This document shows, piece after piece, positions 24,902 through 34,371 of a stretch of 64,000 bases of DNA. Both the position numbers and the translations under genes were made by a program. The number at the start of each line of letters is the position of its first letter. The first letter of the stretch is position 1. The stretch is from assembly GCA_021325655.1 (NCBI GenBank), contig JAJPGT010000063.1:1-64000 (forward strand). The letters run 5' to 3'. The DNA is from Pseudomonadota bacterium. Lineage in GTDB: Bacteria > Chloroflexota > UBA6077 > JAJPGT01. The notes beneath the pieces were generated by a model. The model made no database searches, was not told the origin of the DNA, and saw nothing but the letters and a program-made list of their open reading frames with translations.

Positions 24902-25672
24902 CTAACTGCCCCCGAGCACGAAGGCGGCCGCGTCGACGATGGTGCGGACGCGGGCGCCGAGGATGGCGGTGGCGATGGGGAGGGCGAGCGCGGCGGCGGC
25001 GAAGCCGAGGGCGAGCTTCGCCGGCATGCCGGTGGTGAGCACGTTGAGCTGGGGCATGGAGCGGTTGAGCATAGCGAGGGCGACGTCGGCTAGCAGCAGC
25101 GCGCCAGAGACGGGCAGGGCGAGCTGGAGGGCAGCCTGGATGGTGCTGGCGGACAGGGCGATCCAGCGATCGGGCGAGAGTGCCAGGCTGCCAGCGGCGC
25201 CGAGCGGGAAGGCGGCGAGGCTGCGGCTAAGGCCGAGGAGCATCATGTGGTGGCCGTCGAAGGCGAGGAAGATGACAGCGGCGAAGGTGGAATAGAACTG
25301 GCCGAGGATGGACTCGGAGGCAGTACTGGCGGGATCGACCAGGCCGGCGAAGGTGAGGCCCATCTGGACCTCGACAAGGCTGGCGCCGAGGTGGAGCACC
25401 TGGAAGATGAGCTGGGCGGTGAAGCCGATGACGAGCCCAACCATCGCCTCCTGCGCAACGAGGCCCGGGAAGCTGGCGTCGTCCAGGCGCGGCGTGGCGC
25501 CGGAGACAGCGGGGGCGAGCACCAGCGCCAGCAGCAGCCCGAGGCCGACGCGCGCCGGGACCGGGAAGGATCGGGCCGCGAAGACGGGCGCGACCAGCAG
25601 GGTGGTGACGGCACGCACGGCGATCAGGAAGAAGGCCGGCAGGGTGTCGGGGGAGAGTGGCAGGCTCGTCAT
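24902..25672 (-). CDS. fliR: Flagellar export gate protein FliR
   Basis: FliR is an integral part of the export channel with FliP and FliQ. The 256-residue protein is hydrophobic throughout, with five or six predicted membrane helices and the family-like string FAARSFPVPARVGLGLLLALVL near residue 30. It begins four bases after the fliQ stop and ends two bases before flhB. Size and order fliP-fliQ-fliR-flhB-flhA leave little doubt. Confidence 0.92.
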   Translation of the reverse strand: MTSLPLSPDTLPAFFLIAVRAVTTLLVAPVFAARSFPVPARVGLGLLLALVLAPAVSGATPRLDDASFPGLVAQEAMVGLVIGFTAQLIFQVLHLGASLVEVQMGLTFAGLVDPASTASESILGQFYSTFAAVIFLAFDGHHMMLLGLSRSLAAFPLGAAGSLALSPDRWIALSASTIQAALQLALPVSGALLLADVALAMLNRSMPQLNVLTTGMPAKLALGFAAAALALPIATAILGARVRTIVDAAAFVLGGS

Positions 25673-25676
25673 GGCA

Positions 25677-25946
25677 CTAGCGGGCGAGCGAGGGCAGCAT
25701 CTGGAACAGGCGGGTGGTGTATTCGAGCATGCTGCTCAGCAGCCACGGGCCGGCCAGGGCGGCGGCGGCGAACACCGCGAGCACCTTGGGGACGAAGCTG
25801 AGGGTCATCTCGTTGATCTGGGTTGCCGCCTGGAAGATGCTGATGGCGACGCCGACAACGAGCGCGGCGACCAGCATGGGGGCAGCGAGCATGATCGCCA
25901 TCATGAGGGCGCCCTGGCCCAGGTCCATCGCCATCTGCTGCGTCAT
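25677..25946 (-). CDS. fliQ: Flagellar export gate protein FliQ
   Basis: FliQ is a small two-helix protein of the export channel. The 89-residue sequence has hydrophobic hairpin helices at about 15-38 and 50-75, with TQINEMTLSFVPKVLAVF in the middle, the most conserved FliQ stretch. ATG follows AAGGAGAG. About 150 non-coding bases separate it from fliP, which is unusual for this pair. Confidence 0.93.
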   Translation of the reverse strand: MTQQMAMDLGQGALMMAIMLAAPMLVAALVVGVAISIFQAATQINEMTLSFVPKVLAVFAAAALAGPWLLSSMLEYTTRLFQMLPSLAR

Positions 25947-26097
25947 GGAAGCTCTCCTTGCTTGGCAGACATGGTAGGCAACGGGCGCCGGGCGCCAGTA
26001 GGGCCGAGCGGGCGTGCCTGGCGGGACAGAGGGACCGGCGCGCAGCGCGCCTGGTTCACTGGTGGGCCCGCGGCGGCGCGCAAGCGGGCGGTGGCCA

Positions 26098-26883
26098 TCA
26101 GCCGAAGCTCAGGACGAGGGAGCGGATGACGAGGTGCCAGCCGTCGACGAGCACGAAGAGGAGGATTTTGAAGGGGAGGGAGATCATGACGGGTGGCAGG
26201 AACATCATGCCCATGGACATGAGTGTGCTGGAGACGACCATGTCGATGATGAGGAAGGGGATGAAGATGATGAAGCCCATCTGAAAGGCGGTCTTGAGCT
26301 CGCTGATGCTGAAGGCGGGGATGAGCACCCAGGTGGGGACGTCGTCGACGGTGCGGGGGCGAGGCGCCTTGGAGAGGGAGACCATGAGGGCGAGGTCGCG
26401 CTCGCGGGTCTGCTTGAGCATGAAGGCGCGCAGCGGCTGCTCGGCGCGCTGGAGGGCGGTATCTTGCGAGATCTCCTGGCGAAGCAGGGGCTGCAGCGCG
26501 TCGCTGTTGATCGCCTGCCAGGTTGGGGCCATGACAAAGATGCTGAGGAACAGGGCGAGGCCGATGACGACCTGGTTGGGGGGGAGCTGCTGGACACCGA
26601 TGGCGCTGCGGACGAAGGCGAGCACGATGACGATACGGGTGAAGGAGGTGACCATGATGAGCGCGCTGGGGGCGAGCGAGAGGGCGGTGAGCAGGACGAG
26701 GATCTGAACCCCGCTGGAGATCGGCTGGCCGTTGGCCTCGACGCTGATACGGGCGACGCCGGCGTTCTGAGCGTCCTGGCAGCCGGCGGCGAGGGGCACG
26801 AGCGCCAGCAGGAGGGTGAGCAGGAGCCAGAGCGGGCGGACGCGGGAGCGGGGAGCGGGGGCTGCATCCTGCAGCCGAACCAT
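26098..26883 (-). CDS. fliP: Flagellar export gate protein FliP
   Basis: FliP forms the core of the export channel. The 261-residue protein has a cleavable N-terminal signal, as is known for FliP, then [20 protein letters not shown], the family hallmark, and the C-terminal [23 protein letters not shown] 26883 follows GGAGGTGG. The signal ends in AAGC, which looks like a lipobox but is probably processed as in other FliP proteins. It precedes fliQ. Confidence 0.95.
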   Translation of the reverse strand: MVRLQDAAPAPRSRVRPLWLLLTLLLALVPLAAGCQDAQNAGVARISVEANGQPISSGVQILVLLTALSLAPSALIMVTSFTRIVIVLAFVRSAIGVQQLPPNQVVIGLALFLSIFVMAPTWQAINSDALQPLLRQEISQDTALQRAEQPLRAFMLKQTRERDLALMVSLSKAPRPRTVDDVPTWVLIPAFSISELKTAFQMGFIIFIPFLIIDMVVSSTLMSMGMMFLPPVMISLPFKILLFVLVDGWHLVIRSLVLSFG

Positions 26884-27104
26884 GGACCACCTCCAGAAGA
26901 CCGGGCGAGCGCTCGGTCTTGGATGCGGCAAGTCTAGGCAGGGGGGACAGGGCAGCTATAGGGCCGCGCGGCACCCACTTCGGTGGGCAGGAGTCCCGAA
27001 CACCGGGGACGGATGGGCCGGGGCGGGGCCGGATGCGGCTCGAGGGGATAGCGCGACGCGGGCCCCGCTGGCGTGGTGGCCGGGCGGGTGAGGCCCGGCC
27101 GCGG

Positions 27105-27266
27105 CTAGCGGCGGTGGGATGGGGTGGAGGCGGTGACGGCGGAGTGCTGCCGCGCCCATTGCTCCCACTCGCGCTCGCGGCGGGCGGAGCTGAGCAGCCG
27201 GGCGGCGAGGGCGATGCCGCCCAGCCCGGCGAGGATATGGATGGTGAGTCCGAGGATCAGGTTCAT
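27105..27266 (-). CDS. Small single-pass membrane protein between fliO and fliP
   Basis: A 53-residue frame starts at ATG 27266 with a good GGAGG site. It has one hydrophobic segment (residues 2-23) and a charged, Ser/Thr-rich tail, and no known family. It sits in a space of about 600 bases between fliO and fliP that would otherwise be empty. The ribosome site and membrane helix favour a real gene, perhaps a small accessory of the export gate. Nothing else is visible in 26884-27104 or 27267-27491. Confidence 0.5.
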   Translation of the reverse strand: MNLILGLTIHILAGLGGIALAARLLSSARREREWEQWARQHSAVTASTPSHRR

Positions 27267-27491
27267 GCTTGGCCTCCCTGCCAAAGCGGTCTGTGTGCCC
27301 AGGGTAGGGGCTGGACACAGCGGTGTCTGTGCCGCGCGCCACTGCGCGGAGGTGAGCTGCGTCATAGCCCCGGCGGGGTGATCTTTCTGTTCATCTCTTA
27401 ACGACGGACGAGCGGGGATCCGGTGGCGGAAGAGCGGGCGGGCGCGCGGCCAGCGGCGGGGGAGAGGGTAAGAGGCAGCCCCGCGGCGCGG

Positions 27492-28079
27492 CTACTTGCT
27501 GGCGGAGCGGGCGTCGCCGAGGAGGCTGAGGAAGTCGGGGAGGCTGGAGCGCGGCTGGGAGGGGCGGAGGCGGGCGATGAGGTCGGGGTCGTCGACCTCA
27601 GTGAGCAGGCTGACCTGCTGGGCAGTGCCGCCGAGGAGGAGGGCGCGCTGGCCGACGGAGACGAGGAAGAGGCTGGCGCCCTGGGCGAGGGGGACGGTGT
27701 CGAGGACCTCGATGGCCGGCGGGCGGCCGAGGGGTCGCCCTTTGCGGCCGCTGAGGCGCTGAAGGCCACGCAGGGCGAGGATGAGCAGGGCGAGGACGAG
27801 GCCGAGCTTCAGCAACAGGCCGGCGAGGTCTGACCAGCCGGGGCCGACGTCGCCGATGGTGGGAGTGGCGGTGTCGTCGTAGCTCGGGACCGGCGAGTCG
27901 ACCGTGAGCCCGAGAGGACTGGTGGCGGCGCTGGCGGTGGGGGCAGCGGTGACGGGAGAGCGAGCAGCGGGGGCAGCGGTGGGGTGCGCGGTGGCGAGGG
28001 CGACGGCGCCCAGGGCGCCGACGCAGAGGAGGAAGACGAGAATGCTCCGCCCCTCGCCGCTGCCGAGCAGGCGCTTCAT
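27492..28079 (-). CDS. fliO: Flagellar biosynthesis protein FliO
   Basis: FliO helps FliP assemble into the export gate. The 195-residue protein has an N-terminal signal-like helix, a Thr/Ala/Pro-rich external segment, a second membrane helix (about 88-105, [17 protein letters not shown]) and a cytoplasmic domain. The pattern [28 protein letters not shown] is typical of FliO. It overlaps the fliN stop as ATGA and is followed at some distance by fliP. Confidence 0.88.
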   Translation of the reverse strand: MKRLLGSGEGRSILVFLLCVGALGAVALATAHPTAAPAARSPVTAAPTASAATSPLGLTVDSPVPSYDDTATPTIGDVGPGWSDLAGLLLKLGLVLALLILALRGLQRLSGRKGRPLGRPPAIEVLDTVPLAQGASLFLVSVGQRALLLGGTAQQVSLLTEVDDPDLIARLRPSQPRSSLPDFLSLLGDARSASK

Positions 28080-28480
28080 CGGGAGAGTCCCGCCAGGGAG
28101 AGGCCCCGAGCGACGTTGACGAGCTCGGTGACCCGAACGCCGAACTTTTCGCCGACGACGACAACCTCGCCATGAGCAATAAGGGTGTCGTTGACGAAGA
28201 CGTCCACGGGCTCGCCGGCGAGCTTGTTGAGCTCGATGACGGAGCCGCGGGTGAGGGCGAGGATCTTGCGAATGCTCATGTTGGTGCGGCCGAGCTCGAC
28301 GGTGACGCGCATGCCAACGTCCAGGAGCATCTCGAGGTTGCCGGCGACGTCGCTGTCGGGGCTCTGGGGCCGAAGCGGGCCGAAATGCATCGGGCGGACG
28401 ACGATCTGCTCGTCGGGGGCGGGGTCGAGCTGGGCGCCGCTGGCGTCACCGTCGAGCAGGGTGGCGTCGGTGTCGTCCAT
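28076..28480 (-). CDS. fliN: Flagellar motor switch protein FliN
   Basis: FliN is part of the C ring that sets motor direction. The C-terminal SpoA domain is clear: [43 protein letters not shown] and FGVRVTELV. About 45 preceding residues are acidic. Several starts are open; ATG 28480 is chosen because AAAGGA lies eight bases before it, and another ATG at 28510 inside the end of fliM is possible. The product is 134 residues. CheY-P is expected to act on FliM and FliN. Confidence 0.93.
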   Translation of the reverse strand: MDDTDATLLDGDASGAQLDPAPDEQIVVRPMHFGPLRPQSPDSDVAGNLEMLLDVGMRVTVELGRTNMSIRKILALTRGSVIELNKLAGEPVDVFVNDTLIAHGEVVVVGEKFGVRVTELVNVARGLSLAGLSR

Positions 28481-28493
28481 CTGGGCGTCCTTT

Positions 28494-29546
28494 CTAACTC
28501 GCTTTGCCATAGGGCACCTCATCGGTCTGGGAGAGCTGGGGCGTGGTGAGGGTGGCGAATGCGTCGGAGAGCGCGGGGGCTTCGATGAACTGGGTGATCT
28601 GCACCGCGAGGCGGCTGCCGGTGGTGCCGGGCCGGCCACGGAAGCGGTGCTCGTTGTTGACAAAGACGTCGACGTCTTCGTGGATGAAACGGTCCAGGGT
28701 GATGACGTCACCAGGCTGGAGATCGCTGAGCTCCCGCAGGGTGACGGTGGCGCTGCCGACCTCGACGCGGACAGGGACGTGGGCGCGGGCGATACGCTCG
28801 CGGACGACCTCGGCGATCTCGGCGCCGCCAGTTCGGCGGCTGGTGAAGAGGGACTGGGCGTTGAGCTTGCCGATGACGGGCTCCAGGGTTTCGTAGGGGA
28901 TGACGATGTTCATGGAGCCCTCGGTGTCCTGGATCATGAGGGCGAAGGCGAAGATGACGACGGTGTCATCGGGCAGGACGCCCTGGAGGAACTGGGGATT
29001 GAGGCTGATCTCTTCGATCCGTGGCTCCAGGGCGAGGACGTTGGTCCAGGCCTCCTTGAGGCTGTTGAGGAAGGGGGCGGCGACGGACTGGAGCAGGGCG
29101 AGCTCGATGTCGGTGGCTTCGCGCGCGCGGCCGAGGCCTCGGCCCTGGCCGCCGAGGAGGCGGTCGAGAATGGCGTAGGCGACGTCGGGGCTGAGCTCCA
29201 GGATGACGCGGCCGTTGGCGGGGCCGAGGCTGACGAGGTTGATAACGGTGGGGCCTTCGATGCGCGCCAGGTACTCGTCGCTATTGGTCTGCTCGACGAG
29301 GCCGAACATGGCGTGGACGGGGATGCGCAGGTAGGCGGAGAGCGACGAGCTGAGGAGCCGGGCGAACGTCTCGTGCATCATCTGCAGCGTGTTGACGTGG
29401 TCCTTGGACAGCTTGTCGGGCCGCCGGAAGTCGTAGCGCTTGACGCTGGCGAGGTCGATCTCGTCCTGTGTAGCGGAGGCCCAGCCCTCGCTGAGAGCGT
29501 TCATCAGCGAGTCGACTTCGTATTGCGAGAGAGGCATCTGCGTCAT
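28494..29546 (-). CDS. fliM: Flagellar motor switch protein FliM
   Basis: FliM binds CheY-P and transmits switching to FliG. Near the N-terminus [13 protein letters not shown] matches the CheY-P-binding EIDALL peptide. A CheC-like middle domain follows ([31 protein letters not shown]), then a C-terminal SpoA domain ([21 protein letters not shown]). ATG 29546 has AGGAG eight bases before it and gives 350 residues; a GTG at 29576 overlapping the fliL stop is the alternative. It overlaps no other gene and precedes fliN. Confidence 0.95.
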   Translation of the reverse strand: MTQMPLSQYEVDSLMNALSEGWASATQDEIDLASVKRYDFRRPDKLSKDHVNTLQMMHETFARLLSSSLSAYLRIPVHAMFGLVEQTNSDEYLARIEGPTVINLVSLGPANGRVILELSPDVAYAILDRLLGGQGRGLGRAREATDIELALLQSVAAPFLNSLKEAWTNVLALEPRIEEISLNPQFLQGVLPDDTVVIFAFALMIQDTEGSMNIVIPYETLEPVIGKLNAQSLFTSRRTGGAEIAEVVRERIARAHVPVRVEVGSATVTLRELSDLQPGDVITLDRFIHEDVDVFVNNEHRFRGRPGTTGSRLAVQITQFIEAPALSDAFATLTTPQLSQTDEVPYGKAS

Positions 29547-29572
29547 CTCGCGCGCTCCTGGCATGAGGATGG

Positions 29573-30106
29573 TCACTGGATGATGAACTGGGTGAAGTAG
29601 ACGTTGGTGATCTGACGCTCGAGGGGCAGGCGGTTGAGGCGGTCGAGCAGGTCGGCCTTGAGACGCTCCTTGCCGCTAGAGGTAGCGATGTCGGCAGCGG
29701 TGCGCTTGGCGAGCTCGGTAGTGATGGCATCTTCGATGGCAGGCATGACCGGAGCGAGCTCTTTGGCGAGCTCGTCCTGCGCCTTCTTGTAGGCGTCGCC
29801 GCTAGCCGGCTTCTGATCCTTGCTGAGCTCGAATTCGAGGACGACCTCGGTCTTGAGGTAGCGGAGTTGCTGCGGGTCGGCGAGCGTGACGACGCGCTCC
29901 TTGGTGGAGAGGGTGAGGCCGGGAGCAGGGTCGGGCTCCTTCGCCTTGGCCTTGGTGGCGACTGCGTCGGAGGTGGCGGCCCTGGCGGCGGGAAGGAATG
30001 GGAGCTGAACACCGACAGGCAGCGAGCCGCTGGCCAGGCCGTAGCCGAGGCCGAGACAGAGCACGGACAGGATGAGCAGGGGGAGCAGCTTGAGGCGCTT
30101 AATCAT
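29573..30106 (-). CDS. fliL: Flagellar stator-associated protein FliL
   Basis: FliL is a single-pass protein that surrounds and supports the MotA/B stator. The 177-residue sequence has one N-terminal membrane helix (residues 7-25) and an external domain containing TLSTKERVVTLADPQQLRYLKTEVVLEFEL in separate conserved strands, ending with ITNVYFTQFIIQ, the usual FliL C-terminus. It overlaps the motB stop as ATGA and lies between motB and fliM. Confidence 0.9.
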   Translation of the reverse strand: MIKRLKLLPLLILSVLCLGLGYGLASGSLPVGVQLPFLPAARAATSDAVATKAKAKEPDPAPGLTLSTKERVVTLADPQQLRYLKTEVVLEFELSKDQKPASGDAYKKAQDELAKELAPVMPAIEDAITTELAKRTAADIATSSGKERLKADLLDRLNRLPLERQITNVYFTQFIIQ

Positions 30107-30951
30107 GGATGAGCTACCTTCGTTTTCGGTGCAGGTGGGGGAAGCGGATCGGCCGGCTCCGCGGCGGAGGCGACCACGGGCGCAGATTGCGGCGGCGGGT
30201 CGACGATCAGGATCTCGACGCGGCGGTTGCGGGCACGGCCCTCGCGGGTGGCGTTGGAGGCGATGGGGTGGTAGGGGCCGTAGCCGATCGCGGCGAGCCG
30301 CTGCGGGGGGATGTGCATCTGATCGCTGAGGAAGTGCAGAACGGCCAGGGCGCGAGCGGTGGAGAGCTCCCAGTTGGAGGGAAACTCGGGGGTGTTGAGC
30401 GGGACGTCGTCGGTGTGGCCGGCGATGATGATGTTGTTAGGGAGGCCGGGCAGGCGCGCGGCGGCGACCCAGAGCAGCTCGCGGGCGCCGGGGAGGAGAT
30501 CGGCGCGGCCGGAGGCGAAGAGGAGCTCGCCGGACAGGGTGATGAGAATGCCGTCTGGGCGCGACTGGACGTGGACGTCCTGCCCGAGATCATGGGCGGC
30601 GGCGTAGCTCTGGAGATCGGAGAGCACGGCCTGGTAGAGGCTGGTGCGGATGAGCTCGATCTGGCTGGGGCCGGCGCTGCCGGGCTGGGGCACCGCAGTG
30701 GGATTGGTAATGGTTTGAGGGAGGGTGCCGTTGTCGCCTTTGAGGGCGGTGGCGTCTTCGCCGTCCAGGACGGGGATATTGAAGGCGCGCTGGAGGGCGG
30801 CGGCGACGGCCCGGAAGCGGGCGGCATCGGTCTGGCTGGTGGCGTAGAGCACGATGAAGAAGACCATGAGCAGGGTGATGAGGTCGGCGTAGGTGAGAAG
30901 CCACCGCTCGTGATTCTGGTGTCCTTCTTCGTGGTGCTTCTTGGCTGCCAC
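30103..30951 (-). CDS. motB: Motor stator protein MotB
   Basis: MotB anchors the stator to peptidoglycan and carries the ion-binding aspartate. The single membrane helix contains TYADLITLLMVFF with the essential Asp near residue 23. The C-terminal OmpA-like domain has AGHTDDVPLNTPEFPSNWELS and ARNRRVEILI, which contact peptidoglycan. The 282-residue length is normal. The start is GTG 30951. An acidic Asp and ordinary helix do not tell whether protons or sodium drive it. Confidence 0.95.
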   Translation of the reverse strand: MAAKKHHEEGHQNHERWLLTYADLITLLMVFFIVLYATSQTDAARFRAVAAALQRAFNIPVLDGEDATALKGDNGTLPQTITNPTAVPQPGSAGPSQIELIRTSLYQAVLSDLQSYAAAHDLGQDVHVQSRPDGILITLSGELLFASGRADLLPGARELLWVAAARLPGLPNNIIIAGHTDDVPLNTPEFPSNWELSTARALAVLHFLSDQMHIPPQRLAAIGYGPYHPIASNATREGRARNRRVEILIVDPPPQSAPVVASAAEPADPLPPPAPKTKVAHP

Positions 30952-30970
30952 AGCGCTCTCGCGGACGCGC

Positions 30971-31786
30971 CTAGGCGGCCCGGGCGCTGGCGACCTTGTC
31001 GGCCGCGCCTGCGGGGGCGGCCTTGGCGACAGCGCCCTTGGCCTTGGGGGCGAGGTAGGCTTCGAGCTTCTGGCGGACGATGCGCGGGTTTTCGCCGGCC
31101 TGGAGGGCGGCGAGCCCTTCGAGGATCAGCTCTCGGCCAGCGACCTCTTCCTTGCTGCGGAGCTTGAGCTTGCCGGCCAGGGGGAGCCAGACGAGGTTGG
31201 CGAGGGAGACACCCATGAGGGTGGCGATGAAGGCGGTGGCGATGGAGTGGCCGAGCTCGGAGGGATTGTCGAGGTGGCTGAGCACCGTGACGAGGCCGAG
31301 CACGGTGCCGATGATGCCCATGGTGGGGGAGAAGCCGCCCATGGCTTCGAGCATGCCGTAGCCGGACTTGTGCCGCTCTTCCAGCGCGGCGATCTCGTTC
31401 TCGAGGACGGCGCGGACGAGCTCGGGCTGGAAGCCGTCGACGACCATCATGACGCCCCGACGCAGGAAGGGATCGTGGAGCTCCTGGGCGGCCTGCTCCA
31501 GGGAGAGCAGGCCCTGCTGTCGGGCTCGCTCGACGAGCTTGACGAGCTGGTCGATGGTGGCGGCCGTATCGCGCTTGGGAGCGAACAGGGCCTTGGCGAT
31601 GAGCCTGGGCAGGCTGAGGACGCGTTCGAGCGGGAAGCTGACGAAGGTGGCGGCGAAGGTGCCGCCCAGGATGATGAGGGCGGCGGAGGGACTGGCGTAG
31701 CTGGCCGGGTCGCCGCCTTCCATGAGGACGGTGCCGAGCAGGGCGCCGATGGCGAGCACGAATCCGGCGACGGTTGCGATATCCAC
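30971..31786 (-). CDS. motA: Motor stator protein MotA
   Basis: MotA forms the ion channel ring around MotB. In 271 residues it has four membrane helices and the family strings ASPSAALIILGGTFAATFVSFP, GVMMVVDGFQPELVRAVLENEI and MGIIGTVLGLVTVLSHLDNPSELG across separate segments. The C-terminal tail is Lys/Ala-rich. The start is GTG 31786, six bases after the flbD stop. It precedes motB. Confidence 0.95.
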   Translation of the reverse strand: MDIATVAGFVLAIGALLGTVLMEGGDPASYASPSAALIILGGTFAATFVSFPLERVLSLPRLIAKALFAPKRDTAATIDQLVKLVERARQQGLLSLEQAAQELHDPFLRRGVMMVVDGFQPELVRAVLENEIAALEERHKSGYGMLEAMGGFSPTMGIIGTVLGLVTVLSHLDNPSELGHSIATAFIATLMGVSLANLVWLPLAGKLKLRSKEEVAGRELILEGLAALQAGENPRIVRQKLEAYLAPKAKGAVAKAAPAGAADKVASARAA

Positions 31787-31792
31787 GAGCGT

Positions 31793-32008
31793 CTACCCTT
31801 CGCCGTGAGCAGCGGAGAGATCACCCCCCCAGGCGACGTGCTGGCGGTAGCGCAGGATGCGCTCGGCCAGCTCGTCGGGGCGCTCACGGACCACGAGCTT
31901 GTGGCCGACGGTGAGGGTGATAACGGTGTCTGGCGTGGCCTCGAAGGTCTCAACCAGCTCCGGGTTGAGGAAGAACTCCTGGCCGTTCAAACGGGTGACG
32001 CGGATCAC
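31793..32008 (-). CDS. flbD: FlbD-family flagellar protein
   Basis: Small proteins of this family precede motA in many Gram-positive flagellar operons; their role is not established. The 71-residue protein has the pattern VIRVTRLNGQEFFLNPELVE and ITLTVGHKLVVRE, matching the family along its length. GTG 32008 follows GGAGGT, so the ATG further upstream in the same frame is not used. It starts the motA-motB-fliL run. Confidence 0.88.
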   Translation of the reverse strand: MIRVTRLNGQEFFLNPELVETFEATPDTVITLTVGHKLVVRERPDELAERILRYRQHVAWGGDLSAAHGEG

Positions 32009-32090
32009 CGGCACCTCCCTGCGTCGGTCGCCTGACATGGTAGGGGACAGGCGGGGGAGAACCAACGCCCCGGGAGACCCGAGGCGACTG

Positions 32091-33371
32091 CTATTGGTCC
32101 TCGCTCGGCTGGCCCGTTGGTACCTGGCCGGACCTGGCGGCTGAAGCAGTGGCGAGGAGCGCCCCGAGCTGTGGGATGAGGTGGCTGAGCGTATCCCAGT
32201 CGTCCTGGGGGATCGCCTCGCCCCAGCGGTGGGCGACTTCGAGGTAGGCGATTAGGTCGTCCCCGTCGGCGAGGGGCAGCCAGGCGCGGCCGGGCAGGCG
32301 GCTATCGGCGAAGGTGCAAAGTGTGGCGCCGTTCCACAAGCTGCTGGCGATGCGCCGGCCGCCCGGCGCGACCCAGGCCTGGACCTGGCAAGCGGGAAGC
32401 TCGTTGCGGAGCAGGGTGGCCACGTGTTCGAGGAGGGTTTGCACGTCCCAGCCGGGATCGGCGCGCTCGAGGATGGCGGCGAGCAGGCGGCCGCTGCGGG
32501 CGCGGCGCGGGCATGCCACCCGGAGCGGCTGGTAGGGCCGGGGAGGCTGGCCGGATGCGGTGCCTGCCCGGATCAGGGCATGGCTGGCGTGCAGCCGGCC
32601 GGCGGCGAACTCAGCGAGCAGGGCGGGCACGAAGCACTCGATGAGCATAGGGTCGAACTGGCTGCCGGCACTGTCGCGGAGGCGCTGGAGCGCGGCGTGG
32701 ACGTCCAGCGCGGGGCGATAGGGGCGGTCGCTGGTCATGGCGGCAAAGGCGTCGGCGATGGCGAGGACGCGCGCGCCTTCGGGGATGGCCTGGCCGGCCA
32801 GACCGGCCGGGTAGCCGGCGCCATCGTAGCGCTCGTGGTGGTGGCGGACGAGCGGCAGGAGGTCGGAGAGCCAGGGGACGAGGCTGAGCAGAAGCGCGCT
32901 GACTTCGGGGTGGCCCATGACGACGACGGCCTGCTCGTCGCTGAGCGGGCCCGGCCGCTGGAGGATGTGGTCAGGGAGGCCGAGGAGACCGAGATCCTGG
33001 AGCCAGGCGGCGAGGCAGACCTGCTCGCGGCGGGCAGCGTCCCAGCCAAGCGCGCGGGCGAGCAGCTCGGCGTAGCAGGCGACGCTCGCGGCATGGGTCA
33101 AGAAGGCGCGGTCACGGGCCGCGAGGGCGGGAGCGAAGGGGCGGTCCAGCAGGCAGTGCAGCCGCGCGATGGCGTAGGCGAACCGGCCGTCCAAGAGCTG
33201 GGCGGCGGCGAGGACGTTCTCGAACGCCGCGGCGACGCCAGGGGACAGCGGGAAGAGATCGTGCGTCCGAGCCTGATCCAGCGGCACGACGGGGCAGGGT
33301 GTGGCGGCAGTCGCTGGATATCGAGGTGCGGGGGACTGAGGGGCGGTGTTCGGCTGCTGGTCCGTGTGCAC
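32091..33371 (-). CDS. Degenerate HD-GYP domain protein
   Basis: HD-GYP proteins are usually cyclic di-GMP phosphodiesterases. Here the domain lies at about residues 85-245. The GYP motif is complete (HHERYDGAGYPAG, 178-190) and so are GHPEVS and IADAFAAMTSDRPYR. However, the catalytic HD pair has become QD (125-126 in WLQDLGLLG, where LHDIGK is usual), so metal binding and catalysis are doubtful. A GAF-like region of about 130 residues follows at the C-terminus. It may be a non-catalytic sensor. The start is uncertain; GTG 33371 is chosen because the upstream frame is non-coding noise. It lies downstream of the two-component pair. Confidence 0.75.
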   Translation of the reverse strand: MHTDQQPNTAPQSPAPRYPATAATPCPVVPLDQARTHDLFPLSPGVAAAFENVLAAAQLLDGRFAYAIARLHCLLDRPFAPALAARDRAFLTHAASVACYAELLARALGWDAARREQVCLAAWLQDLGLLGLPDHILQRPGPLSDEQAVVVMGHPEVSALLLSLVPWLSDLLPLVRHHHERYDGAGYPAGLAGQAIPEGARVLAIADAFAAMTSDRPYRPALDVHAALQRLRDSAGSQFDPMLIECFVPALLAEFAAGRLHASHALIRAGTASGQPPRPYQPLRVACPRRARSGRLLAAILERADPGWDVQTLLEHVATLLRNELPACQVQAWVAPGGRRIASSLWNGATLCTFADSRLPGRAWLPLADGDDLIAYLEVAHRWGEAIPQDDWDTLSHLIPQLGALLATASAARSGQVPTGQPSEDQ

Positions 33372-33666
33372 TGAGCCACTGGCCTTTCTGACGCGCTGGC
33401 GAACTCCTGCCGGCACGTACCAGGCAGGACAGGCCCGGGGGAGGCCCCGCGGCACGTGGCGGGGTTGCGTGGCCCCATGTGGCGTCCCGCTGGAGACCGG
33501 GGGACACCCAGGTGCTGCCCGGGAGGAGTCGCTCGGGGGAATAATTGGCGCGGCGACAGGCGAGGGCCAGAGACCCGAGGTACCGGTCGACGGGGCGGGC
33601 AGTACTCGGGGCGGAGGCGGCGGGTCTGAGCCGACCACCCCTGTCTGTCCCGTGGGGGTGGTCGGC
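33372..33666 (-). other. Space between the degenerate kinase and the HD-GYP gene
   Basis: About 295 bases show no coding frame with support. The left-reading strand begins with a strong inverted repeat at 33628-33669 and probably contains the promoter of the HD-GYP gene, though no clear -35/-10 pair is visible. Confidence 0.5.
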
Positions 33667-33668
33667 TC
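33628..33668 (-). terminator. Perfect 14-bp hairpin at the end of the degenerate kinase gene
   Basis: Arms at 33628-33641 and 33655-33668 pair exactly around a 13-base loop, and the kinase stop codon lies in the outer arm. It probably ends the response regulator-kinase transcript. No T-run follows on the minus strand. Confidence 0.55.
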
Positions 33669-34371
33669 AAGCTGAGGGGGACAGGGGCAGGCGGATGAGA
33701 AGCTCGCTCTGGCCGGGCTCGGGGGCGCTCTGCGTGACCGTGCCACCAAGCGCCTGGACGCGCCAGCGGAGCAGGGCGACGCGTTTGACCGCGAGCAGCT
33801 CGGCCGGCGGGACGTCGCGGAGGGGCTGGAAGCGGGCGCGGAGGTGGAGGACATCGCCACGCGCGGTGAGGGCGAGGTGGACGGTGGTGGGCTCGTTGAG
33901 GTCCTGGACGGTCCAGAGGGTTTCGAGGATGAGGCGGTAGACGAGGGTTTCGGCGCTGTTGCTGAGGGGCCGGTCGAGGTCCTGCGTGAGGGAGACGGCG
34001 CCGTTGTTGCGGCTGGTGAAGGAGCGGAAGGGGGCCTGCAGGGCAGCCTCGAGGCCGCCGGCCTGGGGCTGATAGGGACGCAGGTCGCCCATGAGGTGGC
34101 GCAGGCGACCAACCCCCTGCTCGAGGACACGGCGGAGCATGGCGAGCTGGTCGGGGATGAGGTCCTGGCGGCCGAGGCGGACGGCGTGCTCGCAGGTTTC
34201 GGCGGCGAGCATTGCCGCGCCGAGGACCTGGAGGACATCGTCGTGGATGATCTCCGCGAGCTGCGCCCGCTCCAGCTCACCGACGAGGATAGCGGCGTCC
34301 TGGGTGAGGCCGTTGCCTGGCGCGTCGTCGGCCGTGGTGGAGTCGTCGGGAGACGTGTGCGCGTCCGTGAT
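33667..34371 (-). CDS. Degenerate NarX/DegS-type histidine kinase, start codon unclear
   Basis: The frame encodes a HisKA_3 helix pair with the H-box ERAQLAEIIHDDVLQVLG, then a region where the ATPase domain should be. There the N-box Asn is replaced (ETLWTVQDL) and no D-x-G-x-G motif is seen, while the last strand GGTVTQ...LLIRLPL remains. It may therefore lack kinase activity. Coding character reaches back to about 34371, but no ATG, GTG or TTG exists in frame before the H-box; the first candidates are ATC 34371, three bases after GGAGG, and CTG 34275. ATG 34212 would cut off the H-box. It follows the response regulator gene by 26 bases and is probably its partner. Confidence 0.6.
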   Translation of the reverse strand: MTDAHTSPDDSTTADDAPGNGLTQDAAILVGELERAQLAEIIHDDVLQVLGAAMLAAETCEHAVRLGRQDLIPDQLAMLRRVLEQGVGRLRHLMGDLRPYQPQAGGLEAALQAPFRSFTSRNNGAVSLTQDLDRPLSNSAETLVYRLILETLWTVQDLNEPTTVHLALTARGDVLHLRARFQPLRDVPPAELLAVKRVALLRWRVQALGGTVTQSAPEPGQSELLIRLPLSPSA

